DNA from: Paralichthys olivaceus
Lineage: Eukaryota; Chordata; Actinopteri; Pleuronectiformes; Paralichthyidae
Assembly (NCBI RefSeq): GCF_024713975.1
Contig: NC_091098.1
Location: 12,806,816 to 12,870,815 of the forward strand
Direction: 5' to 3'
DNA length: 64,000 bases
The position numbers and the translations under genes are program-made. The notes beneath the pieces were generated by a model. The model was not told the origin of the DNA and did not search any database. It saw only the letters and a program-made list of their open reading frames with translations. Below, piece after piece: positions 1 through 14,875 of the stretch (the first letter of the stretch is position 1; each line of letters begins with the position of its first letter).

Positions 1-19
1 CGTGGACGCCTTCGTGAAA
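1..19 (+). other. exosc10: exosc10 first coding exon, 3' remnant
   Basis: The window opens inside a coding exon. Codons from position 2 read V-D-A-F-V-K and are followed by a donor (gtgggt) at 20. Human EXOSC10 has D-A-D-S-F-V-K just before the residues encoded by the next exon (775-911), and the phase (0) matches. The start codon and promoter lie to the left of the window. Confidence 0.85.
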
Positions 20-3000
20 GTGGGTGAACGAAGTGGAGTTTGTAGCTCAGGCTAACAGACGGTGTAGCAACGTGGGGAGGACGAGCTGTGTTTGAGTGTC
101 ACTGTCGTGGCTCTTTTTATTTCGCTATTTGAGTTCGTGCAGATTTGTCAATATGTCGTCTTAAATGTTTATCCCGTGTTTGACTTGAGTACATTTGCAC
201 ATTCGTGTATTCGTTGTTTCGTCTGTAAAATGGTCACGTTTAAATATCTCATCTAACTTAAAGCTAGCTATCTTAGCCAGCTGAAGGGGAATTCGTCAAA
301 TGGTGAAAATTAAATATTTAAATGTAAGAAGGTCAATGGTTGGGTTCATTCATTATTGGCTTTACCCAAAGTGTCCATCTTGAAGTCCTCTCCCCAAAAG
401 GACATTATCGACACTGACAATTGCAAAGATGACTTTATAAAATATCAATCTTATCCTTGGGAAATGTTATTCTCACAAATCCAAGCACATTCAATCAAAA
501 CCAAGATTTAATGGGTTTCTGTCATTAATATAGTTAGAATATGATTTAAAAACATTTGCTTGTGATCAGCAGATTTGATCTTTGTACAAGATTAACATTA
601 TACTTCTTGTTTTGAAAACCCCAACATTAGACTAAAAAGCAAAAAAAAATATTGAACAAATGTTACATTTCACTTTGTCCCCGCTCCTGGCATTTTTTAC
701 TTGTGCTCACTCAATCATATGAAAAACTTTTATCAACGTACTGTCGAACTGCTCGTCCTCTCTCTCCTCTGCAGTATGGATTGGGTGCTGTACTATCAGC
801 CACCAAAGCCTCCGCCGGCTTGCCTCAGACTGGAGATGACTACGATTTCTACCGGAGCTTCCCGGGCTTCCAGGAGTTCTGTGAGAGTCAAGGCGATAAG
901 CTCCTGCAATGGTGAGTATGTTGTTGCTTCCTGTGACTCTAGGTTCAGTCAGACTTCCATCTGTCCACTAGTATTTGCTGGAACATGAACCCATTGAACT
1001 CATGTGTTTAAGTCAATGTTTACTCTTTCATCAGCAGGTTTTGGCATCCAGCACATTTGCTCTTGAGACTCTTGTCTCTCCTTTTGAAAATTAACTAAAG
1101 ATTGATCCATCTACTTTGTGCAATAGTACAACAGTAGATTTCAAACTGCAATAACATTCTTGTGATGCACAAGTGGTCAGCTTTAAGCTCATCTGTTCAC
1201 ACCTGGCATTAACAACCATCCTGAATCTTTCTCCTGTGACCACTTGTAATTGGATCTCGCTTTCCTGCCTTATATGCGCACACATCATTTCGGATTGGAG
1301 CCAGAGGGATGAGGAAATTAATGTATATAGCTTTACAATAAAACAAGATTTTATTCATGGTGGTACCTGTACTTAGTGCTTTCCACTTGTGATTGGATCA
1401 CTCGGGATGGATGTTAATACCAGGTCTGAAGGGAGCCTTAGACGTCCAAACAGAAGTGCTGGTGTCATGATGAATCTGGCTTTTGATCTGGCATAATTCT
1501 ATTCTCCGTGTCCCTGTTTTAGCATGAGTCAGATAATGCAGCACCATGGCTGCAGATCTCACGTAAGAGACCAGAGCAAGCTGACAGGGCTGGAGGAGAG
1601 ATTTGACTTGGTTGTGGACTCAAATGACGTCATCCTCGAAAGAGCGGTATGAGCCAGAGTTCTTGTGTTTTACACGTTTCTGAATGGAAAGGTCTTGGCA
1701 AACCAACTAACCTCTTGTATCTGATCTCCAGGGGATTCTTCTTGATGAAGCTGATGGGCTGAATAGGAGCCAGCAGCCTGTCATGCCTGCAGGGTTCCAG
1801 ACTCCTAAGATTGTTGTTTCCAGCTGGAATCGCAAGGTTGGCTAATTAACCTTTTAGCTCTCGCACTGCAGATCCCAGTCTCTGTTTTGGGCTGCTTCAA
1901 GCTGAAATATTGTGTGCCAGTTCTGGTTTTTCTTATTATTTTGGGGAATGGTGCTTCACACTTTTTGGTCAACTTTGTTTTTTATTGGTTAGGGTTCAGG
2001 CTCTGGCAGTCGTTCCGAGACATTCCGACTGCTCCACGCCAAGAACGTTGCGAGGCCGCAGCTGAAATTCAAGGAAAAAGTAGATAACAGCAACACGCCA
2101 TTTACTCCCAAGATCTTCATCAAGCCCAATGCAATAAAGCCCCTTCCATCTTGTAAGACACACGTCTCACTGTCATGTTCTTTGCACTTGTTGTTGTTTT
2201 TATGGTATTACTTTGACTTTTAATCTTTACTCTTATTTTACTCCCTAAATCTCCAATGGTAGATTTTACCGACAAACAAATCCAAAAAGAGAGACCTGAG
2301 GATCTTGATGTGCCAGCTGCCCTGGCTGATTTCATTCACCAGCAAAGAACTCAGAAACATGTTGAAGACATGTAAGAATTTTTTCAAGATTTTGTCTTTT
2401 CCTAGTTTCCATTGCTGTCCATCTAAATGTAAGTTTTTCATCCATACAGGTTTGCACACCCATACCAGTATGAATTGGATCACCTTACAACTCCAGAGAG
2501 CCTCCTGTCTAAGCAAGAACCACAGGCAAGTTATAGTAATCCTATAATATGATCCTCTCATTGTTGGTTAGGCCTCGACCTAATCTGTTTCTGTGGATTC
2601 TTTTTAGATGTACAAACCAATCACTGAGACCAAGTGTTCCTTCATTGACACCCTGGAGGATCTGGTGGCACTGAATGAGAAGCTGTGCAGATTGACTGAA
2701 TTTGCCGTTGACCTCGAGGTACAAGGATCATATTTGTGACATAATCTAATATGAAGTGTTAGATAAAAAATGAATGTGAGGACTATAATTATAAAACAAA
2801 TATTTAATTTATTGATACGGTAACTTTTTGGGCTCTTGTTTTTGTCACTGTAAACCTGTTCTGTCCTGCTCTTCTGTATAACCACGTGGATGTGGACACA
2901 TTTTGTTAACACTGTTCTCTGTTGCAGCACCATTCCTACAGGAGTTTCCTCGGCCTCACCTGTCTGATGCAGATCTCCACCAGGGATGAGGATTTCATCA

Positions 3001-6000
3001 TCGACACCTTGGAGCTCCGTGGCGAGATGTACATCCTGAACGAAGCGTTCACTGATCCGTCTATTGTCAAGGTAATGGAAGCATTTCCCATTGTCCCTGT
3101 ACCCTGTTCTATAACGTAAACACCCTAAAGAGAATATGAGAGTACATGGGTCCATAGATTTGTTATTGTAATAAGCCTTTGTAATGTTTTTAATTGATGT
3201 TTCTATTCTTTTGCTTTTGTTATTCAACCTCGGTTAATCTCCAGTTTATGCAAACATTTCTGTTATTAGTGAACAATTTTCATTTAAAACTAAGGACATG
3301 GCGACTCTGCCCAAACAACTTTACAACAAAATGCAAAGAGTAACCACATTTTTAGAATTGAAGTTTTTCGTGTTGCTTTTGAAAATCCAATAGATCTCGC
3401 AGAGCTACTTCCAGATTCAACCTTGACATAAAGTGAATACAGTAGTTGTGCACACAAGTACTTTCATAATGCAATGGACAGTTATGAGAGATATTTCTTG
3501 TGCATACCTCTGGGTTTATATTAAATCATGACTAAATAGTTCAACTGGGGATATTTTGAGAATAGCTGTCTCGTTTGCTGACCTTGTGTCGCTGTGTCAT
3601 CTCATTCCCAAATCTCAGCAATGAAAATGACCTCAAGGGAATATATTTTTATATTTTTAGGCACATGTATGTGAAGATGCTCAGGCAACGTTATAAACGG
3701 TTTGCAACTCTGTCACATTGATATTTGATAGAAAACCTGGGGAAGAAACTCTTCACATCATCTGTAATGTGAACTTTCTAAAGGTTTAATCTTGAAACCC
3801 CTTAGTCTGAATTTGTTTGAGGCATCTCAGAGCCCCATTGCCTTGAGAGACATTTAAAGTTGGTGTTTGTCCTGTGGAGCGTGGGAGCCACCATGACTCA
3901 CACACTGTAGGACACCTGTGAAAAGAAGTGGTACGTGGGTTGAAACTACACAAAGATCCTGTGAAAATTAGCGGGATGGAAGAATGTCACATGATGTCCC
4001 CAGTTTTTTTTTCTGTTTAAATGTTTTCTGTATCTGTACTTTTTAAAAAAAATAATAAGTTGGTTCCTCGTCACATAGGTTTCATCCGAATGGGTTTTGT
4101 TTCCTGTTCTCAGGTGTTTCATGGCTCAGACTCTGACATCGACTGGCTCCAGAGAGACTTTGGCGTGTATGTTGTCAACCTTTTCGACACGCATCAGGCC
4201 AGCAGAGCTTTAAACCTGGCCAGACATTCCCTTGACCATCTGCTCAAACACTTCTGCAATGTGGACTCAGACAAACGCTACCAGCTGGCCGACTGGAGGA
4301 TTCGGTATGGACACGACCAAGCCATTAGATGCTTAAAGGTCCAGTGTGTAAGATTTAGGTGAAAGGGTTCCATTGGCAGAAATTTTATGTAAAATAATCC
4401 TCATGATGTTTTCACTGGTTCATTTCATTCAAATTGTATGAATTGTAGTTTTCTTTACCCTAGAAAAAGTCCTTTATATTTACATAACATATTTATATCG
4501 AGGAGACCCTCTCTACGGAGGCCGCCAGGTTATTTTACATTAGTCCAGACTGGACAAACTAAACACCTTTTGAGTTTTTATGACAACTGAAGACTGCCAA
4601 AGGTTTTTTTTCATGTTTGGAAGGAGAAGGTGATGGGTGTTCAGCTGCAACATGCAATTTCAACACACTCGATATCACTAAATTCTACATACTGTACCTT
4701 TAATCTTAATTTTGGTTTGGCTTATCTATGATGTAGAGTTCTTTTTTTATTGGGAAAAACACTCAACACATATTTAACATTTACATTTGTCTTATAACAT
4801 TGTCTTCTTTTTTTTGATCCATGACTCGTAGCCCCTTGCCAGATGAGATGGTTCAGTACGCCCGGACAGACACCCACTACCTCCTTTATATCTATGACTG
4901 TGTTAGGGCACAGCTCTTGGACTTTAACCACGGGCAGCCTGGCTTGTTGCAGAGTGTCTGGAACAAGAGCAAGGACATTTCTCTAAAGGTTTGCACAAAC
5001 CTCACTTCATACACCAACCAAGATGGAATTGACACTTCAAAATCTGCCTCTATACTCCTATTAAACTACCATCTATCCAATAGTTGCACTGTTTCGTTTT
5101 TACTTTCATATTTTTAAATTTCCACACCAGAATCTCTAACATTTTCTGACATTTGTCATGGCTTGTGTGCTCCCCCTCTTCCACACAGAAATATGTGAAA
5201 CCTATATTCACAGAGGAGTCGTATTTGGAGCTGCAGAGGAAGCAGAAAAAGTCGTTTAACACCCAGCAGCTCACTGCCTTCAGACTGCTTTTTGCCTGGA
5301 GGAACAAGCTGGCCAGGCAGGAAGATGAAAGCACTGGGTAGGCTGTTTGGAAATGGATGGACTCGCTGTTCTGGAAATCTGCTCGAGCTGTTATCTATTT
5401 ATAGTTTCTGCCCAGCCAGATTTTGCAACCATCTTAATTTTCTCCTAGCTTACAGGTTCAGCTCCTAACATTTTTTAAACTACTGTTATTTGTGTGTTAA
5501 GATACGTCCTCCCCACCCACATGATGATCAAGATATCCGAAGAGCTGCCCAAGTAAGTTAATAAGATTTATTGGGTTGGTTCTTCTCACTTCAATGTGGA
5601 TTCATTTGGTATTTTTATTGAGAACCTACAGCACAGTATTTTGTATTTTTTCTACTCAGGGAGCCCCAGGGCATCATTGCCTGTTGTAACCCTGTACCCC
5701 CAGTGGTGAGGCAGCAGATCAATGAGCTCCATTTGTTAGTGCAGCAAGCACGAGAAATGCCCCTCCTTAAGGTGAGAACTGATTGGGTGTCAGCAGTGGT
5801 TTTATAATGTGTTTTATCTTTTATGTAACTTGAGTGTTGTCAACTTACTTGTGAATTAAGATATCTGTCTTTACATTTTTTTCTACACCCCACACAGGCT
5901 GAGATTGCTGCTCAAAAGAACAAGGGACTCACACCCATAAAAAAGGTTTGTTAAGAACTGATTAAGATTGAATTTTTAAAATTTGTGTTTGATTTTTTTT

Positions 6001-9000
6001 GAAAAAGCCACAACTATATTAAAGTATGTGTGATCTTGTAAAAATCTCCAGTCAGAGGTCACATTGTTTGGACCCCACGATACCTCCAGGGTCTCCGAAA
6101 GCGACCTCCCCCAATTTTCTCCCAATGGTGAGCTTAATGCGTCTATGTGTTGTGCATTTTCCAAGTTGATTTCATATTTTAGCCCATTAGGCCTCAAACA
6201 TTCGCATTTCTTTTCAGAACTGCCTGTTAAAAAGGGAATGCTCTTCTCAGAAGATGAGCACAAAATGGATGAGGATGATCAGAGCACATGTGGTCTCATG
6301 GCATCAGCTAAAATCACACTGTTTGAGGTAGAGCTCTTCTTCTAGCTCATTCAACCTAAGTTCATTGCTTTGTACATAATTATAGAAAATAATGTGAGGA
6401 CTGTGCTTCTTTTTCAAGGAGCTGGAAACAAAGAATGACCAAGAGTCTCTTTCTGCTGCTCACGTAAAAGCCAGACGCATCATTGAGTCTTTTGAAAACC
6501 CTTTCAGAATGGTAAGAGATGACCAGTGAATAATCTTCAGTGTTATTTGTATTTTAACCAGACACACAGTGTTCATTTATCTTCTTTGGGATTTCAGTAT
6601 TTACCCACCAGTGATGTGCACATCAGCAAGAATGCCAAGTTTGACCCTTCTTCAAAAATATTTGAGGTAATCGAAAAGCTCCAGACTTATCTTTTTCCTA
6701 TTTACTTACATTTTTGGATGTTTAAAGCGATACCATTTCACATATCCAGATTAGTAAAAGATGGAAACTGCAGAGCATCGAACAGCAACAGAAGGAGTTG
6801 GAGGCCAAGAGGAAAGACAAGGAAGAAGCGAGGGAACATGCAAAGAAAGTGAAAGGTAATGTGGTCTAACTTTCTCCAAGTGTAAACTTAGTAAAGTAAT
6901 GCTCCACACTGAATTTAATGTTTATTTCCACAGAGGAAAGGAACAAGGAGAAACAAAGCTACCAGGAGTCTCTCGCGAAAGTTGTCACTGTTCGCCAGCA
7001 AGCAGCAGTGAGTCATTTTGCTTCTGCGTCCTCACATTTCCTCTCTTCCACTTCACATGACCTTAGTTGTCAACTTCACTGTTGATGTCCCTTTGGGGTA
7101 AAGTACAAATCCATGAAAAACACGAGTTGCATTTTCTCAAGAGCCGGGCACAACCTATTAAAGATAGAGCGTTAATAGTCAGTTTAACCCTCTGCAATGC
7201 CCCCCATTTTCTCAAGAAGTGGTTGATATTTCTGCACATAAGTATGATGACTCACAAGCCAGTAACCCATCGCTGCCTTCCTGCAGCACCGGTATGTTAC
7301 TGGCTTTTTAATATTTATATCTGTCCCACGATGTGTCTGGGGAAGAAGAACACAGCGTGGGCCTGGAGCATGAGAGACATGTCTTCCTCTTCTTTCCTCC
7401 CAGGGATCAACAGTAGCTGCTTTTTGCCCAAAACCCCACTTCTTGTTATCTCTGTCTCTCTGCAGAATTGTTTGGCACCCTTCTGCTTGGTTACTCATTC
7501 GTGCTCTTGCCACCATATGGTGTTTTCTGTGTTTTAAATGCTCAGTTAGATAAAACTCACAATATAGAATTACCATTTGATTCTTGTTTTTATGTCCTTT
7601 GTGGTGACACCACCTCCCCTCAGCCCTTCACTGTCAGCCTTAAGCCATCAATTTCTAGTACACACAGTAATAGCATGCACCACAGTAACCCATTATGTGA
7701 TGATTGGCTTTAGTGAAAAGTTTGTTCAAGGCTGCTCCCTGCTGAAACAGCGCCTTCAAATATGCACGTTGGCAGGCATCATAGTCGTAAGTGTTGGCAG
7801 TAGCACTTGAAAGTAGCACTCGTCAACCTGCCAACTGCAGGCAAATATTGGCTGTCTGTTGGCACGCTGTTAGTTTCAGCCGGCACTTCGGCACTAAAGA
7901 TTCGTTGGTTAATTTTAGTTTGAAAGAAAGTTTCATGGGTTACCTGCATTGCTATTAAAATGCATATTAAGAAAGGTGGGTGCTGTGATCAGAGTCCAGC
8001 ATCTGAATAAAAATAAATTCAAATGTATTTTCAAAAGTTACAGACACTTGATGATGCTGTCCATGTCTAGCTGAGCCAATGACCAGCATTTCATTTTTAA
8101 CTGAATTTAAGAGCAGGGAATTTCCAGACGTCTAGCTTTTAGCAGCAGACAAACAGACCTCTAATTTCATAATTTGAGAAAAATTGCCTGCCTAATAGGC
8201 ACATACAGCTGGATATCATCAGTGTAGCAGTGAAAGTCAATTCCATGACTGCGAATAATTTGTGGCTTTATCTTAAGCCACACAGCAGCCACCTTGCATG
8301 TGTTAACTCCTTTTAATGTTGCAGAGATTGTCATTTCAGTCTCATCCCTTCTGTAAATGTCTCACGACACCACACACTGTGGTCTGTAGGATTCTGTCAA
8401 CCGAAATTTCACAAGTTAGTGTTGCAGAGTATAAAGCAAAGGAAACTTAGAATTGTAGATGGCAGCAGAAGCAACATTTGAGATTGCTGCAGCACCTGTG
8501 TGTCGATATAATGTTGGCTTCAGAGGTCACGGCAATATACTTGCTTCTAGGAAATTGATCAGTTTTTGTCGATCTCTTTATAATCCACTTTAGTTCCACA
8601 AGGATCCTTTGATGAATGTTATTTTATGCAATTTAAATGTGTAGCATAGATCTAAATCTTTTAAGATATCAAAACATTATCATAACAGAGCTCTGATTAC
8701 TTGTACAGCAAAACTGCTCACAAATACTGCTTGTCCATTGTATGGAACAGTAAACACTGTTCATTATTGTCAAGTATTGTCAAGAGTATAATGTTGTTGA
8801 TCAATTTCATTAGGAATCCGGTAAAAGTGGCGGAAAGAAAAGAGAGAGGGTTGCCAGTGAGGTTGGACAGTCGACTCCCAGACCGACGAAGAAACTGATG
8901 AAATCTGCAGAGAAGACAGAAAAGACAGAAAAGCCTCAACAAGATGTCTTCACACCCTTCGACTACAGTCAGTCAGACCTCAAAGTCTTTGCCGGTATGT

Positions 9001-9447
9001 TTCTTTCATTTTGATTTTCATTAGATTAAATAAGTTACCAATTACTGCACATTCCCTTACAGTTGCAGTAACATTCAGATCCCTTTGTTTTGCAGACCCC
9101 AAATCAAAGGACAACACACAGTTTGATCCAAACCGGCAAAGCCATGATTACAAGAAAAAGGTATTGTCAAAGATTTTTTTTGATTACTTTTTATTGAACC
9201 ATGTGTAATTTATTTATAAGTGATAAACTTAAATCTATTGTTCAACAGAGAACCCCCAAGGGACAAAAATCTAATTTTGGACCTGGAAACAGAAGCATGT
9301 CGTACCTGACTGGAAGATCTGAAAGGTAAACATACAATATACAGTCCAATATTGTTTTCCTCTGCAAGTTCAACCATCTCAGCATGTTACCCATTCTGTG
9401 TTTTCACTCTCTGCAGGGGATTCCGGCATAACTGGCCCAAAAGATAA
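1..9447 (+). CDS. exosc10: Exosome component 10 (RRP6-like 3'-5' exoribonuclease), 5' end cut by window
   Basis: Catalytic subunit of the nuclear RNA exosome; it trims rRNA, snoRNA and other nuclear RNAs from the 3' end. Exons read here: 1-19 (partial), 775-911, 1523-1646, 1732-1836, 1993-2152, 2263-2371, 2450-2525, 2608-2718, 2928-3071, 4114-4304, 4832-4988, 5189-5337, 5502-5552, 5660-5771, 5898-5945, 6052-6127, 6218-6327, 6419-6511, 6598-6666, 6750-6855, 6934-7007, 8814-8994, 9096-9160, 9249-9325, 9417-9447. Phases agree throughout and give about 857 residues; human is about 885, so only the extreme N-terminus is missing. Domains in order: PMC2NT-like N-terminus ([10 protein letters not shown]), DEDD-Y exonuclease with motif I FAVDLE (exon 8), motif [16 protein letters not shown] (exon 10) and motif [14 protein letters not shown] (exon 11), HRDC domain (exons 12-14, e.g. 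[15 protein letters not shown]), then a lysine-rich C-terminus ending FRHNWPKR. All catalytic D/E/Y residues are present. Exon 7 ends in a GC donor. Confidence 0.97.
2521..2531 (+). other. exosc10: GC-AG intron donor in exosc10
   Basis: Exon 7 ends CCACAG and is followed by gcaagt, not gtaagt. The only in-phase junction to exon 8 at 2608 uses this GC donor, and apart from the C at +2 it fits the donor consensus well, as is usual for GC-AG introns. Confidence 0.8.
4333..4703. mobile_element. TTAA-flanked MITE (piggyBac-like), family A, in exosc10 intron 10
   Basis: A 371-bp element bounded by TTAA on both sides. The left end reads TTAA then aggtccagtgtgtaagattt; the right end, reverse-complemented, reads TTAA then aggtacagtatgtagaattt, so the terminal inverted repeats match over about 20 bp with a few mismatches. 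No coding capacity is visible. A TTAA target duplication with short inverted repeats is characteristic of piggyBac-mobilised MITEs. It lies wholly inside an intron and does not touch splice sites. Confidence 0.8.
7256..7380 (+). ncRNA. Candidate H/ACA-like two-hairpin RNA in exosc10 intron 21
   Basis: First hairpin: AAGCCAGTAAC (7256-7266) pairs perfectly with GTTACTGGCTT (7296-7306), with an internal loop and then an inner GCTGC/GCAGC stem. Second hairpin: CCCACG and TGTGT (7325-7336) pair with ACACA and CGTGGG (7350-7361) with a single A/G mismatch. An ACA triplet follows at 7377-7379. Total length of about 125 nt, intronic location and sense orientation fit an H/ACA snoRNA. Against it: I see no good ANANNA hinge box between the hairpins, and the second hairpin lacks an obvious pseudouridylation pocket. 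I do not recognise the sequence. Confidence 0.25.
7741..7880. repeat. Imperfect foldback (palindromic) element in exosc10 intron 21
   Basis: The two ends are GCTGAAAC (7741-7748) and GTTTCAGC (7873-7880). Inside them AGCG faces CGCT, and GTTGGCAGG (7768-7776) faces CCTGCCAAC (7827-7835). The whole 140-bp block can fold into one interrupted hairpin. No target duplication is clear. A degenerate foldback MITE is the simplest explanation; a structured intronic RNA is the alternative. Confidence 0.5.
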
Positions 9448-9619
9448 GACCGTTCATGGTCTGTTTTTTTTATTTTTATTTTTTCATCCTGAGGAAACGA
9501 TGACCCCACCTTGCCTTCCTGAAAATGAAATTCAGTATTTCAATATATGATGAATTTGTATTGTTTTTCCATCTTTGGAACAGTGTATCCTGTAAATATG
9601 TGGAAACACAGGCCTCTTC

Positions 9620-9625
9620 ATTAAA
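9620..9625 (+). terminator. exosc10: Likely exosc10 poly(A) signal
   Basis: ATTAAA lies about 170 bp after the exosc10 stop codon and is the first poly(A)-type hexamer in the 3' UTR. It is the most common variant of AATAAA. Confidence 0.5.
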
Positions 9626-10820
9626 GATGATTTTCGAGGAAAAAGTTCATCTTCATTTTTTAACTAAACTGTTTCATTTTGTGAGTATCAACGTATTTTT
9701 ACAACCATTGCCACTGATATTAATAGTTATCAATTTAATTGTCTGTTCGAAGAACATGAAATTACCTGTATGTGACACATCAGCAACACACCCATGTGTA
9801 ACAGCTTAATGTTACATTCCTGCTCCTTGAACAAGCCTCACTCTTCTCAAAAGGCTTCACACACACACCCCCACACATAAAATAATTTTATAACCTGCCC
9901 GCAGGGACCTGGCATTATTCAGTAAGTGTTGTGCCACAGGTTAGTTGGGGCCAAATCAGATTTGAAACCCAAAGCTGAAAGAATACTATTGTCTTAAATA
10001 TCATTGTACGCTGTCTCATTAAGATTTGCCTTGAGCAAAGTGATCATGTCCAAACTAGAAGAAACCACCAGCATGCTGGGAACATGGGCATGTGAGACTT
10101 TTGAATGTACATTTGGGAAGTAACTGAAACTGCCCTGGCCTCGATTACCTCTGCCAAGGAGGATTTGTTTTTACCCCGTCCCTGTTAGTTGGTATGATAG
10201 GGTGTATGTAAGCAAGATAATGTCAAAATGACTGGATGGATTTCTGCAAAAGTTGGTGATAGGATGCGGTATGTGTCAGGAACAAATCCATTAAATGTTG
10301 GTGCAGATCCAGGAAGTTTTCTCTTATCATTTTGAGATGGGACATTCAACATTTTTATTCATCACAGAATAATAAATTGACCTTTCTGAAAAATCTGGAT
10401 GTAATGAATTTAAATTAAACATAAGGGAGCTCTGCACTTTCCTGTTTGGTTCTGCTCTATTAGGTTATCTTCATGTTTTCTTTACAACCTACATTTGCAA
10501 CCACACCCTTCACTCACACACATCCTCCACCACTGACTTTACTGACTTCCACATTTCATATGTTCACTTTTAATTTGGCTCAAGAATTTTATTTGATTTG
10601 GGTAATAAAATATATTTGTATTGGTGTACCGGTGTCTCCCTTTTGTTGGTGCCACTTGAGCCAGATCATGACAAATGTTTAAAGTCTCAATGATTGATGG
10701 GTGCACCCATACTGTTTCTATGAATTAGATATAAGTAAATAAATACATATAAAGAAGTGATGGCAGGGGTTATGCTACACGCACGCTGTAGTTGCTCTGG
10801 ACTTCAAGCATGTGGCACAT
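9626..10820. other. exosc10-srm spacer
   Basis: No gene seen. It holds one old interspersed repeat (10146-10325) and short CA-rich runs near 9853-9880. Open frames here are short and match nothing I recognise. Confidence 0.6.
10146..10325 (+). repeat. Interspersed repeat, 'accaaggagg' family, copy 1
   Basis: The block contains the series CTCTGCCAAGGAGGATTTGT, GACTGGATGGATTTCTGCAA and GTTGGTGCAGATCCAGGAA. The same series of short conserved blocks recurs in this window at about 39340-39600 and 46885-47060, all in the same orientation. It is a widespread teleost repeat type; I cannot name its class with certainty. Confidence 0.6.
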
Positions 10821-10827
10821 CCACGAG

Positions 10828-11323
10828 CACGTGTGTGGGGGCGCGGGTGTCAATGGTTTGCCACCAGATAATCTTTGCACGTGGCCAATGTTGTTTTAAC
10901 GAGTATATTATAATCTACACCGCGATCTTTTCCCACAACCTAACCAAGTGTGCAGCAAACAGCGTGAGGACACAGTGGGGTCACACAGGCTTTGTTTCCG
11001 GGAGCAGTTACACATTCCCTCTCTGATGAAGAAGAGTCTAAACTTTCCTCTTCACATGAACACCACTCCTCTGCACGGGGCGGGGCCACGAGCCGCATCT
11101 GAGGAATCACACAAACTATCTTCGAGGCCGGCTCACGCTGCCGCCCCATTGGCTGGCGCGGTCTACGTCACTGGCATCCGCGGCTTCCCATTCGCTGCGC
11201 CCACCGAGGACAGCAAGTTTATGCGTCAGCGCACGAGCCCGACGTCACCTCCGTCACACCGACGCCGCAGAGAAACACACCGAGTGAACTGTGCAGTTGT
11301 ACTTGTGGCTGTCGGCTGCGGTT
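10828..11323 (+). promoter_or_regulatory. srm: srm promoter region with two CACGTG E-boxes
   Basis: Two perfect CACGTG E-boxes lie at 10828-10833 and 10878-10883, the second directly followed by a CCAAT-type ggccaatg. From about 11080 to 11290 the DNA is GC- and CpG-rich, with an inverted CCAAT (attggc) near 11147 and ACGTCA half-sites near 11165 and 11240. No TATA box is evident. CACGTG boxes are binding sites for MYC/MAX and USF, and mammalian SRM/ODC polyamine genes are known MYC targets, so growth-linked control is a reasonable inference. Confidence 0.5.

Positions 11324-14875
<3,552 letters not shown>

Noticed and set aside
2604..3227. 207-codon minus-strand open frame
   Set aside because: It is antisense to exosc10 exons 8 and 9 and the intron between them, which encode the catalytic domain; no splice or family support on the minus strand.
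7067..7576. 156- and 130-codon open frames on opposite strands
   Set aside because: Both lie inside exosc10 intron 21 and overlap each other; no recognisable domain. The hairpin structure there is reported separately.
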